DNA of 51,573 nt. It comes from Okeania sp. KiyG1. Lineage in GTDB: Bacteria > Cyanobacteriota > Cyanobacteriia > Cyanobacteriales > Microcoleaceae. The notes beneath the pieces are model-generated. The model saw nothing but the letters and a program-made list of their open reading frames with translations, searched no databases and had not been told where the DNA came from. Numbering within the stretch: position 1 is the first letter of the stretch; every line of letters begins with the position of its first letter. The DNA is taken from NCBI RefSeq assembly GCF_014132355.1, contig NZ_BLZO01000047.1, positions 1 through 51,573 of the forward strand, given 5' to 3'. Below, piece by piece: positions 7,640 through 16,339 of the stretch. The position numbers and the translations under genes were made by a program.

Positions 7640-8784
7640 TTAAATAATCGGTTGATGAATTTCTCCTAACATTACTTTGGCTTTTGCTCCGGTAACTTCT
7701 GGAAAATTACTGGGAATTTTTAAAGAACGCCAATAAGCTAAAACTGCAAAGGCGATCGCTTCTTTAAAGTCTACATTTACACCTACTTCAGCAGTGGTAA
7801 TTACTGGAATTGGTACTAATAAATTATGTATCCGTTCTTTTAAATATAAATTATGACTACCACCGCCACATAATAATATTTGATCTGGTAAATTGGGCAA
7901 AAAATTTCGATAGCTATGATTAATGGAAGCTGCTGTTAATTCTGTGAGAGTTGCTAGTATATCAGCAGCGCTTAAATTATAATTTTCTCCATCAGCAAGA
8001 CAGTTAAATAAATAGTCTTTGCCAAATAATTCTCTACCTGTAGATTTTGGTGGTTTTTGTTGGAAAAAGTCTTGTTTTAACCATTTTTCTACTAAGTCTT
8101 GACATGGTACTCCACTAGCCGCCCATTCTCCATTTTTATCGTAGGTTTTCCTACCTTGAGAAAGGTGTTGTACTGCTAAGTCTAATAGTGTATTACTCGG
8201 ACCTGTATCCCAACCTAAAATACTATTTTTGAGGTCTGGTGAATTTTGACTTTTAATATAAGCGACATTTCCTATTCCACCTAAATTTTGAATGCAGCGA
8301 CTATATTCAGGATGGCTCAGTAAATGAATATCTACACAAGAAACTAAGGGTGCACCTTGACCTCCTGCGGCAATATCAGCAGCTCGAAAATTACTAATAG
8401 TGGGAATACCTGTGATATTGGCAATTACTTCACCACGTCCTAACTGAAGACTATAGCCTAATTGTTGAGATGGTGGACGGTGATAAACGGTTTGACCATG
8501 AGAGCCAATAATTTCTGCTTTTTTATCACTTTTTGATTAATTGTAAATGCTGCTTGGGCAAATTCTTGGGCAATAGCATCATCAAGTTCTGCCAATTCAG
8601 CTATTGACAGAGAAGAACCGCCACACACACTAAGAATTTGCGAGCGTAACTTTTCTGAGTATGGATAAGTAGTTGCTGCTAGGAGTTCAATTTTTAAATT
8701 TGTTTGACCACCAGCAACATCAACCAAAGCTGCATCTATACCATCGACGGAAGTGCCACTAATCAAACCAATAATTTTGGTCAT
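7640..8784 (-). pseudogene. anmK: Anhydro-N-acetylmuramic acid kinase with one -1 frameshift
   Basis: AnmK hydrolyses the 1,6-anhydro ring and phosphorylates anhydro-MurNAc during cell wall recycling. The start [20 protein letters not shown] at 8784 is the family's ATP-binding opening. After KVIKK (about 8530) the frame must slip by -1 to continue with [20 protein letters not shown], then [32 protein letters not shown] and [12 protein letters not shown], down to the stop at 7640. All else is intact, and the sum (about 380 residues) is family length. The shift point is an A run reading A AAA AAG GCA-like, the classic -1 slippery heptamer, so it could be decay, an assembly base loss or recoding. 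The following repeat begins right upstream of the ATG. Confidence 0.88.
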
Positions 8785-8787
8785 TTC

Positions 8788-8935
8788 AGTTATCAGTTAT
8801 CAGTTATCAGTTATCAGTATCTCTTGCAATAAGGAGACTTGAAATCTGGAATATTCTCTTGACCACTATAATTTTCTTCTTACTTTTTACTTTTTACTTT
8901 TTAATTTTGACTTAGATTTTTATGCTACATTTTGT
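8788..8935. repeat. TGATAAC minisatellite and repeat end between anmK and the phosphatase gene
   Basis: Four ATCAGTTATC-type 10/7-bp units (8788-8818) are followed by ATCTCTTGCAATAAGGAGAC, the reverse end of the interspersed family seen at 5640. A TTTTTACTTTTTAC run follows, with TATGCTACATTTTGTGGG, which also ends the MITE at 28881-29173. Confidence 0.6.
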
Positions 8936-8972
8936 GGGTTAAAAGAGAACGCTATTGACCAGAATGTTTCGG

Positions 8973-9752
8973 TCATTTCTCATCACCAACAATGACAATT
9001 ACTGCTGTGATATTATCGCGACCTCCTCCATCTTTAGCAGCATCTACAAGTTCTTGAGCAATAGGTTCACTATCGTCACTAGAACTTAATATGGGGGCAA
9101 TTACCGTGTCAGATAAATCTTCTGTTAATCCATCACTACAGAGTAATAGGCGATCGCCTGTTTGAATATCAATAGGTAAGATGTCTACTTTTCCCATATC
9201 TTCCCTACCTAAACATTGAGAAAGCACATGACGCCAAGGATGTACTCTAGCTTGATCGGGAGTTAAAGCATTTTGTCTGACTGCTTGAGCTACCCAAGTT
9301 TGGTCTTCTGTAATTTGTTCTAAGTTTTGGTCTCGAAGTCGATAGAAGCGAGAGTCACCTACATTTGCACACCAATGTTTTTGTTCTCGGAAGATAACCA
9401 CTACTGCGGTGGTGCCCATATCTGAACGTTCTGGGTTTTCTAGTTGGTCGCATAAAATGGCTTCATTGGCTTTGAGAAAAGCATCTTCTAACAATTTTGG
9501 TGATTCTATAACATCCTGCCAATGGTTAACAAGATAATTTTTAATTACTTCCGCAGCAATTCTACTAGCTTCTTGGCCACCTGCGTGTCCTCCCATACCA
9601 TCAGCAACAATAAAGAATCGTCCTTCCGGGTCTATGTAGTAAGAATCTTGATTAACTGAGCGAACACAACCTTTATCAGTAGTGCCTGCGAAATTCAATT
9701 TCATAGAATTTTGTTGAAGGCTTTTTGTCCCATTTTGATGTTTATTATCCAC
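8973..9752 (-). CDS. PP2C-type protein serine/threonine phosphatase
   Basis: This is a metal-dependent cytosolic phosphatase of the PPM/PP2C class. Motifs in order: VNQDSYYID (metal Asp), VADGMGGHAGGQEAS (bimetal site), GTTAVVV, VGDSRFYRL, LLCSDGLTEDLSD (metal Asp), GGRDNITAVIV (last Asp). All metal-binding Asp residues are present, and the length is that of cyanobacterial PphA-like enzymes. No transmembrane segment or extra domain is seen. The longest frame begins with GTG at 9752; the ATG at 9704 (MKLNFAGTTDKG) fits family starts better, so the first 16 residues are doubtful. Cyanobacterial PphA dephosphorylates the nitrogen regulator PII, but whether this one does is not shown here. Confidence 0.92.
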   Translation of the reverse strand: MDNKHQNGTKSLQQNSMKLNFAGTTDKGCVRSVNQDSYYIDPEGRFFIVADGMGGHAGGQEASRIAAEVIKNYLVNHWQDVIESPKLLEDAFLKANEAILCDQLENPERSDMGTTAVVVIFREQKHWCANVGDSRFYRLRDQNLEQITEDQTWVAQAVRQNALTPDQARVHPWRHVLSQCLGREDMGKVDILPIDIQTGDRLLLCSDGLTEDLSDTVIAPILSSSDDSEPIAQELVDAAKDGGGRDNITAVIVIVGDEK

Positions 9753-10932
9753 CTATATTATTTAATATCCCAATTTTTATATACTTTACTGGTATTCTAG
9801 CACTACAATGTTGCCCATTAGGGTTTGCTGAAAAAGTCTATTAGTAGGGGTAGGAGACGCGGGGACGCGGGGATGCGTGGACGCTGAGACACGGGGACGG
9901 AGGCTTTTGGTTTCTGATTAAAAGTGGCGTTGCACAGTGACGAGTGATTTGAGATTTTTGATGAACAGGATTTTGGATTAATCAATTGCTAGAATTATTA
10001 ATTAATGTTTTTTTAGTCAAAGTCTAAACCATTTTTTTTGCAGTGTCATTCTATAGTGTGCAACCACTTAAAAGTTGACTTTTCACTATTTTAGTCAGAG
10101 TAAAAAAACACTTATTGACTGAAAAGTAGGCAAGTTTTGGTAATTTTTTCTATCCTCCTATCTCCTAATCTTTTTTCGACTACAAAAAGGCACTTTTTTT
10201 TATGGTTAAGTGCTTTGAGATTTAATTAGCAGAACAATAATTAATACAGTATATATCCTCCGATAAAATTATTTTATTAATAAGTTTTATCGTCAGCATT
10301 CAGCCGTCAGCTATTAGCTAGCCTCCTATGGTCGGAACTGCGTTAACAGCTATTAATTTTGGGAAAGGTAAAAAACCTTTGAAATTGAGGAAAGAATAAA
10401 AAGTTACTATCATGCGTCTCCTTCCACAACCTGGGAAGTAGTTATTCATTATTAATTGCTGATAGCTGACTGCTAATAGCTGAATGCTTATGTTTTATCT
10501 AATTGGGTTATACCATTTTAAAAAAGAATATTACGAATAATAAGTACCATAAAAAGACTTTTAGATAAAATTTGTTTCACTAAAAGGTGATTTGCAACAT
10601 CAAAAATGGTATTAAATCTATTCCATTCTGGGTTCTAAGTTCTTAATTATAAGAAATGCCCTAACTATTTGTAGCAAATATTTATCAATTTGTATTAATT
10701 CCAACATTTGATGTTAAATAATAGTTGTATGAATCACTAATAAATGGCAATTCATTAATGGATAATTGATAATTTATAATTGATAGTTACCTCGGGTTTT
10801 AAACGCTACGGAATTGAATATAAGGATATATTATTTCTTTTCTTGGTCGATTATCAGCTTTGATCAGGGGGTTTAAATGAATATGGGTTGTTTGAGGCAG
10901 CTTTGATAGTTAAGTATAAATTCTGCTTGAAA
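9753..10932. other. Gene-free stretch with decayed mobile-repeat ends
   Basis: No coding sequence was found. Contents: a CATTAGGGTTTGCTGAAAAA end of the GCTTGCTGATTAA family (9817); GACGCGGGGA minisatellite (9855-9890); a segment with inverted GTCAGCATTCAGCCGTCAGC and GCTGACTGCTAATAGC ends (10294-10491); a MITE of the ATACCAATTTG family in reverse (10509-10696); and a partial copy of the spacer (about 10750-10932) that separates blocks in the following array. Confidence 0.65.
10509..10696. repeat. MITE-like element, ATACCAATTTG family (copy 2, reverse)
   Basis: Starts TATACCATTTTAAAAAAGAA with ATTACGAATA and ends ATTTGTAGCAAATATTTATC then AATTTGTAT. It is the reverse-complement arrangement of the copy at 5238-5427, and even shares the core words GTGATTTGCAACA and AAAAATGGTATTAA. 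Confidence 0.75.
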
Positions 10933-11702
10933 ATGAATCCTGACTGGGTGGAAATATCTTAAAACTATAACGTTTGAGTTTTCTGATCAGAGTTTCTTAC
11001 ATTTTGTGAGCCTCCAACTATTGAGGGTGGAGGGAAGATTGATTCCTACTCACTTACCTCTACCTCCTGTTTTTTGAGGCCCACACAATGATTCCTGACT
11101 GGGTGGAAATATCTTAAACTATAACGTTTGAGTTTTTTGATCAGAGTTTCTTACATTTTGTGAGCCTCCAACTATTGAGGGTGGAGGGAAGATTGATTCC
11201 TACTCACTTACCTCTACCTCCTGTTTTTGGAAGCCCACACAATGATTCCTGACTGGGTGGAAATATCTTAAACTATAACGTTTGAGTTTTTTGATCAGAG
11301 TTTCTTACATTTTGTGAGCTTCCAACTATTGAGGGTGGAGGGAAGATTGATTCCTACTCACTTACCTCTACCTCCTGTTTTTGGAAACCCACACAATGAT
11401 TCCTGACTGGGTGGAAATATCTTAAACTATAACGTTTGAGTTTTTTGATCAGAGTTTCTTACATTTTGTGAGCCTCCAACTATTGAGGGTGGAGGGAAGA
11501 TTGATTCCTACTCACTTACCTCCACCTCCTGTTTTTGGTGGCCCGCACAATGAATCCTGACTGGGTGAAAATATCTGAAACTATAACGTTTGAGTTTTCT
11601 GATGAGAGTTTCTTACATTTTGTGAGTCTCCAACTATTGAGGGTGGAGGGAAGATTGATTCCTACTCACTTACCTCTACCTCCTGTTTTTGGAGGCCCGC
11701 AC

Positions 11703-11902
11703 AATGATTCCTGACTGGTTAGTTTGATTAATTGATAATTGATAATTGATAATTGATAGTTAGCTCTGGTTAAAATCGAGAGGATTGAATATAAGGATAT
11801 ATTATTTTTTTTCTTGGTCGATTATCAGCTTTGATCAGGGGGTTTAAATGAATATGGGTTGTTTGAGCCAGCTTTGATAGTTAAGTATAAATTCTGCCTG
11901 AA
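11703..11902. repeat. Higher-order spacer of the 154-bp array (copy 1)
   Basis: The spacer is 200 bp. It contains three to four TTGATAATTGA units, TAGCTCTGGTTAAAATCGAG, ATATAAGGATATATTATT, TTGATCAGGGGGTTTAAATG and AATATGGGTTGTTTGAGCCA. It is nearly identical to the spacers at 12212-12410 and 12720-12918, and partly present at 10750-10932 before unit 1. Confidence 0.9.
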
Positions 11903-12211
11903 AATGATTCCTGACTGGGTGAAAATATCTTAAAACTATAACGTTTGAGTTTTCTGATCAGAGCTTTTTACATTTTGTGAGCCTCCAACTATTGAGGGTG
12001 GAGGGAAGATTGATTCCTACTCACTTACCTCCACCTCCTGTTTTTGGAGGCCCACACAATGAATCCTGACTGGGTGAAAATATCTGAAACTATAACGTTT
12101 GAGTTTTCTGATGAGAGGTTCTTACATTTTGTGAGCTTCCAACTATTGAGGGTGGAGGGAAGATTGATTCCTACTCACTTACCTCTACCTCCTGTTTTTG
12201 GAGACCCACAC

Positions 12212-12410
12212 AATGATTCCTGACTGGTTAGTTTGATTAATTGATAATTGATAATTGATAATTGATAGTTAGCTCTGGTTAAAATCGAGAGGATTGAATA
12301 TAAGGATATATTATTTTTTTCTTGGTCGATTATCAGCTTTGATCAGGGGGTTTAAATGAATATGGGTTGTTTGAGCCAGCTTTGATAGTTAAGTATAAAT
12401 TCTGCTTGAA
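12212..12410. repeat. Higher-order spacer of the 154-bp array (copy 2)
   Basis: The spacer is 199 bp and almost identical to 11703-11902 and 12720-12918. Together with the two units that follow, it makes a roughly 508-bp block, duplicated in tandem at 11703, 12212 and 12720. Confidence 0.9.
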
Positions 12411-12719
12411 AATGAATCCTGACTGGGTGGAAATATCTTAAAACTATAACGTTTGAGTTTTCTGATCAGAGTTTCTTACATTTTGTGAGCCTCCAACTAT
12501 TGAGGGTGGAGGGAAGATTGATTCCTACTCACTTACCTCTACCTCCTGTTTTTGGTGGCCCGCACAATGAATCCTGACTGGGTGAAAATATCTGAAACTA
12601 TAACGTTTGAGTTTTCTGATGAGAGGTTCTTACATTTTGTGAGCTTCCAACTATTGAGGGTGGAGGGAAGATTGATTCCTACTCACTTACCTCTACCTCC
12701 TGTTTTTGGAGGCCCACAC

Positions 12720-12918
12720 AATGATTCCTGACTGGTTAGTTTGATTAATTGATAATTGATAATTGATAATTGATAGTTAGCTCTGGTTAAAATCGAGAGG
12801 ATTGAATATAAGGATATATTATTTTTTTCTTGGTCGATTATCAGCTTTGATCAGGGGGTTTAAATGAATATGGGTTGTTTGAGCCAGCTTTGATAGTTAA
12901 GTATAAATTCTGCTTGAA
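12720..12918. repeat. Higher-order spacer of the 154-bp array (copy 3)
   Basis: Third near-identical spacer; the block after it holds three 154-bp units instead of two. Confidence 0.9.
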
Positions 12919-13603
12919 AATGAATCCTGACTGGGTGGAAATATCTTAAAACTATAACGTTTGAGTTTTCTGATCAGAGTTTCTTACATTTTGTGAGCCT
13001 CCAACTATTGAGGGTGGAGGGAAGATTGATTCCTACTCACTTACCTCTACCTCCTGTTTTTGGAGGCCCGCACAATGAATCCTGACTGGGTGAAAATATC
13101 TGAAACTATAACGTTTGAGTTTTCTGATGAGAGGTTCTTACATTTTGTGAGTTTCCAACTATTGAGGGTGGAGGGAAGATTGATTCCTACTCACTTACCT
13201 CCACCTCCTGTTTTTGGAGGCCCACACAATGATTCCTGACTGGGTGGAAATATCTGAAACTATAACCTTTGAGTTTTCTGATCAGAGTTTTTCACATTTT
13301 GTGAGCCTCCAACTATTGAGGGTGGAGGGAAGATTGATTCCTACTCACTTACCTCTACCTCCTGTTTTTGGAGGCTCACACAATGAATTATGACTGGTTA
13401 CAGTCCAAAATCCTAGATTTTTGAACTGGAATTACCTAAAAGCTGGTACTTCCTTAGTACCTGTAAAGGCTGAAACCTTTGCCAGTAAGCACTTTGAAAT
13501 TTAATCAGCAAACCCTACTGGACAGTCAGTTGTCCTTAACGTACGTTTTCGTTCGGTTACTACCGATCGCCCGTAAATATTCAATCATCTAAACCATACC
13601 TTC

Positions 13604-13641
13604 AAAAAAAACGGTTACATCTCTCAGGGTAAATGTAACCG
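13604..13641 (-). terminator. Rho-independent terminator of the small PEP-CTERM gene
   Basis: On the minus strand CGGTTACAT pairs with ATGTAACCG (9 bp, 12-base loop) and is followed by eight T. It lies 31 bases past the stop codon of the gene at 13672-14223. Confidence 0.85.
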
Positions 13642-13671
13642 ATTTACTCAATATTTTTACTGCAAATTAGT

Positions 13672-14223
13672 TTACGAAACTTTTTCTAGTTCTTTATCTG
13701 CGGGGTTTGAGGATTTCAGTCTGCGCTTGAGGGTTGAGGCTGCTCCTAGAGTACCGACAGCTAGGAATCCTAGAGCAGAGGTGGGTTCTGGTACATGTTG
13801 AGCAGTTACGTTAGTGGCAGAAAAATTGACCAATGTAGTTACATTATTTAAAGTTAAAGGAATTGTACCTGTCCCTGTATTATCCCCGCCAGCATTGCCT
13901 TCAAAAAATCCATTTAAATTCGGATTATTACTACTAATAATTGTAAATTCAATATCAAAAATACCTAGTTCATTTTCAGTTTTTGTTGCATCTTCTAAAG
14001 TAAAATTTTCACCAAATGCTCGAAAAACTCCATTACCAGAAGATTTATCAAAAGTATAAATAGCTTTATCAGTTAATCCAAGTTGTGTTTGAAGTTCTAT
14101 ATCAAACATTCCTGCAACTTGACCAGTTAAACTAGCTGCATTAGCAGACTCAATATTGAAAAAATTATTAGATACAGTGAGCAAAGCACATAAGGCCATT
14201 AGTTTAGAAAAAGAATAATTCAT
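13672..14223 (-). CDS. Secreted PEP-CTERM sorting-signal protein
   Basis: The 183-residue protein has an N-terminal signal peptide (LMALCALLTVSNNFFNIESA, cleavage likely after ANA). A middle part of no recognised family follows (ELQTQLGLTDKAIYTFDKSS, beta-rich). It ends in the sorting signal VPEPTSALGFLAVGTLGAAS, then basic KRRLKSS and DKELEKVS. PEP-CTERM proteins are exported, processed by an exosortase and anchored in the envelope or exopolysaccharide; that is family knowledge. The tail and the upstream module are shared with the gene at 37491-38882. The ATG at 14223 follows the shared module by about 35 bases, and a terminator follows the stop. Confidence 0.88.
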   Translation of the reverse strand: MNYSFSKLMALCALLTVSNNFFNIESANAASLTGQVAGMFDIELQTQLGLTDKAIYTFDKSSGNGVFRAFGENFTLEDATKTENELGIFDIEFTIISSNNPNLNGFFEGNAGGDNTGTGTIPLTLNNVTTLVNFSATNVTAQHVPEPTSALGFLAVGTLGAASTLKRRLKSSNPADKELEKVS

Positions 14224-14236
14224 AGTTACTAAATCT

Positions 14237-14420
14237 TTAGTTATTTCCCAATAACTCTAATAATCTCACAGTAATTCCACGGCGATCGCTCATTTTTCTG
14301 TTTACTTTTCTGTTCAAACTGTTCACTTTTCTGTTCACTTTTCTATTCAAATTGTTCAGTTCAGAAAACAAAATGACCTCTAAGCTACCGTAAATAGGCG
14401 CTTCGATGGTAATCAGACAA
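14237..14420 (-). promoter_or_regulatory. Shared upstream module of PEP-CTERM genes (copy 1)
   Basis: Read on the minus strand it holds repeated AAAGTGAACAGAAAAGTGAA units, then ATGAGCGATCGCCGTGGAAT and TACTGTGAGATTAT, ending about 30 bases before the ATG. The same order and words precede the other PEP-CTERM gene at 37320-37450. A frame with MSDRRGITVRLLELLGNN can be read through this copy, but it is broken in the other copy, so the conservation is more likely at DNA or RNA level. Confidence 0.7.
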
Positions 14421-14640
14421 AAACCAACGTCGCTCATATAACTATCGTTATACGCACAGATTACCTGGGACTGGACGATAGTTGGCCCCAAAATAGGGGA
14501 TTATCATCTAAAAACTCAGCGCATAATGAAAACCCCTACATCTCCTTAAAAATTATTTGACTATTAACTAATAACTAATAACTAATAACTAATAACTAAT
14601 AACTGAAATAACTCTTGACTCTTTTCTTGATAGTTTACAG

Positions 14641-14872
14641 GTAAGCGTTTCCTCCAGAATGCTGCGCAAACAGCCGTCAGTTCTCAGTCCTAATAAGAGT
14701 GTTTTAAGTTTTTGATAAAGGCTTTATTATTCAGAGTTAAGTCTTACTACAAGAACTAATTTTCAAGCCTATATTTGTTAAAATCTCTTACTCAATCTTG
14801 AGGTTTTTCTTGCTGATAGCTGACGGATAATGGCTGTTTGCCTACATTCCGCAGGAAATGCTTATATTTGCA
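14641..14872. repeat. Inverted-repeat element, TAAGCATTTCC...GCGGAATGC family
   Basis: Ends TAAGCGTTTCCTCCAGAATG then CTGCGCAAACAGCCGTCAG, and TGACGGATAATGGCTGTTTG with ATTCCGCAGGAAATGCTTAT. Related pieces occur at 24206-24250 and twice at 32164-32548. It is preceded by an AATAACT minisatellite (14568-14606) and ends at the stop codon of the maltokinase frame. Confidence 0.7.
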
Positions 14873-14873
14873 T

Positions 14874-16295
14874 TTACGGAATTAATTGTTCAATTCTTAG
14901 TAAGGGAATCTCTACCCATTCTGGACGATAGGTAAGTTCATAATCTAGTTCGTAGACGACTTTTTCTAATAGATAAACGTTTAAAAGTACTTGTATTTCT
15001 TCTTCTGTTTTAGGTAAGAATGAGCTTGACGTTGTATTGTTGAGGTAAGCTTTTAAAAAAGATATGCTCACCCAGCTATACCAAAATGTAGACCATTGTT
15101 CCATGGCTAGTAAATTTTCAGGACGAATCATTCCATTTTTTATTTCTTCCCGGAGAGCAACATTAGCTGCATAATAAAATGACTCCAACATTATTGCTAT
15201 ATCTCGAAGTAAGGAACGTTTCATCCGACGTTCATTTAAAGGTCGAACTCCTTCTCCTTCAAAATTAACAACTACAAAATCTTTACCTGTAAATAATACG
15301 TTTTCTAAATGATAATCTCCATGACAACGAGTACGCATTGCGGTAATTTTTCGTTCTACGACAGAACCTAAATGTGTCATAATTTGGTCCTGACGATTAA
15401 TGACACTTTTGGCTAATTGTTGTTTATCTTGTGGAAATCCTGATAAGTGTTTTTTCAGCTTTAATAATATTCTTCCTGTCTGGTTTCTCATGTACTGATA
15501 AACTGACCTTTGATAAAAAGGTGTAAACTGTTCGGGAGCAAAATTTGGATTCTCTAAATCAGAAGCTAAAGCGCGATGAATATCTGCTGTAACTTTACCT
15601 AAGTTTTCGGCTACATTGATATAAGAACCAATCACATCGTAGACTGATTCGGTAATCTCTGTATTTAAACTATTACTAACAGTAATCTGAGGAATTTCTA
15701 ACTCATTTACAGATGTATTTTCTACCATTATTCTGTCAAAATAATCCCTCAGAACACCAGAAGTATAAGACCAACCATCCATTGCTTCAGGAATAAATTC
15801 TTCTAATATACCAATGGTCATTAAATTAGTTCCCTGTTGGTGATATTCCAGATATCCTGCTGTTTGAGAAATATTTCCTGCAATTTCTGAACTTTGAGAC
15901 CTAGATTTATCTGTCAAAAACTTGCCAACTTCTAAATCTGGATTAATACCAACTTCTAGTTTTCGTAATAACTTAAATATTAATTCTGTACCGAAATTAA
16001 TCAGAGTTTTATCATGTTTTTCAGAGGAAATCTGAGGATTAATATTTCCTGTATTTGTCTGCATTATATCTGCTAATACATCCGTATATTTTCCTCGAAG
16101 AACACCTTTATTTCCTTGATATTTTTGGTTTTGGGCGATGGCATCAAAAGGCATATTTAAAAATTCTCTATCTCCCAACACATCAAACAAAATTCCGGGC
16201 TTTTCTTGCTGCTGTATTTGCAACTCCGCCACAATCTGTTCCCGAGGAATTTGAGGAGTTATTTCTGTGGGAATTAAATAGCTCAAACCAATCAA
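14874..16295 (-). CDS. Maltokinase domain (C-terminal half of a split TreS-maltokinase)
   Basis: Maltokinase phosphorylates maltose to maltose-1-phosphate with ATP. The 473-residue frame has the N-terminal cap and an aminoglycoside-phosphotransferase-like kinase fold: TRCHGDYHLENVLF (catalytic loop) and VVVNFEGEGVRPLNERRMKR. The usual metal-binding Asp of DFEGE is Asn here (codon AAT near 15268). The frame is open further upstream to about 16356 (ALIFLEFNYTEGSPETY), the linker seen in TreS-Mak fusions. The TTG at 16293-16295 is thus unlikely to be a natural start. A one-base slip near 16350-16356 (CAACAAAAG) would join it to treS and give about 1100 residues, the usual size of the fusion. It may be split by decay or by a missing base. 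Confidence 0.87.
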   Translation of the reverse strand: MIGLSYLIPTEITPQIPREQIVAELQIQQQEKPGILFDVLGDREFLNMPFDAIAQNQKYQGNKGVLRGKYTDVLADIMQTNTGNINPQISSEKHDKTLINFGTELIFKLLRKLEVGINPDLEVGKFLTDKSRSQSSEIAGNISQTAGYLEYHQQGTNLMTIGILEEFIPEAMDGWSYTSGVLRDYFDRIMVENTSVNELEIPQITVSNSLNTEITESVYDVIGSYINVAENLGKVTADIHRALASDLENPNFAPEQFTPFYQRSVYQYMRNQTGRILLKLKKHLSGFPQDKQQLAKSVINRQDQIMTHLGSVVERKITAMRTRCHGDYHLENVLFTGKDFVVVNFEGEGVRPLNERRMKRSLLRDIAIMLESFYYAANVALREEIKNGMIRPENLLAMEQWSTFWYSWVSISFLKAYLNNTTSSSFLPKTEEEIQVLLNVYLLEKVVYELDYELTYRPEWVEIPLLRIEQLIP

Positions 16296-16339
16296 ATATG
16301 TTTCTGGCGACCCCTCTGTATAATTAAATTCTAAAAATA

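Larger units (their letters stand above)
10933..13381. repeat. Array of twelve 154-155-bp repeats with internal hairpins
   Basis: Units begin AATGAWTCCTGACTGGGTG at 10933, 11087, 11241, 11395, 11549, 11903, 12058, 12411, 12566, 12919, 13074 and 13228; the last ends at 13381. Unit length is 154 or 155 with few differences. Each unit has AAAACTATAACG...AGTTTT, the palindrome TCTGATCAGA, an outer stem GTGAGCCTCCAA / TTGGAGGCCCAC about 80 bases apart, and an inner stem GGTGGAGG / CCTCYACC. No open reading frame longer than a few dozen codons crosses the units, so it is non-coding. Blocks of 5, 2, 2 and 3 units are separated by a 199-200-bp spacer. Which strand, if any, is transcribed is unknown. 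Confidence 0.95.

Noticed and set aside
10933-13381. CRISPR array
   Set aside because: Units are 154 bp and uniform, with no short repeat/unique spacer alternation; the 200-bp spacers are themselves identical to each other. No cas genes are present.
10933-13381. Diversity-generating retroelement template repeats
   Set aside because: Differences between units are not concentrated at adenines, no DGR-type RT is nearby (the RT at 2171 is a group II maturase), and no variable-repeat gene is in the window.
14237-14491. Small protein gene ending MSDRRGITVRLLELLGNN
   Set aside because: The frame is made of GTGAACAGAAAA repeats, and the matching block at 37307-37450 has stop codons in the corresponding frame, so conservation is not at protein level.
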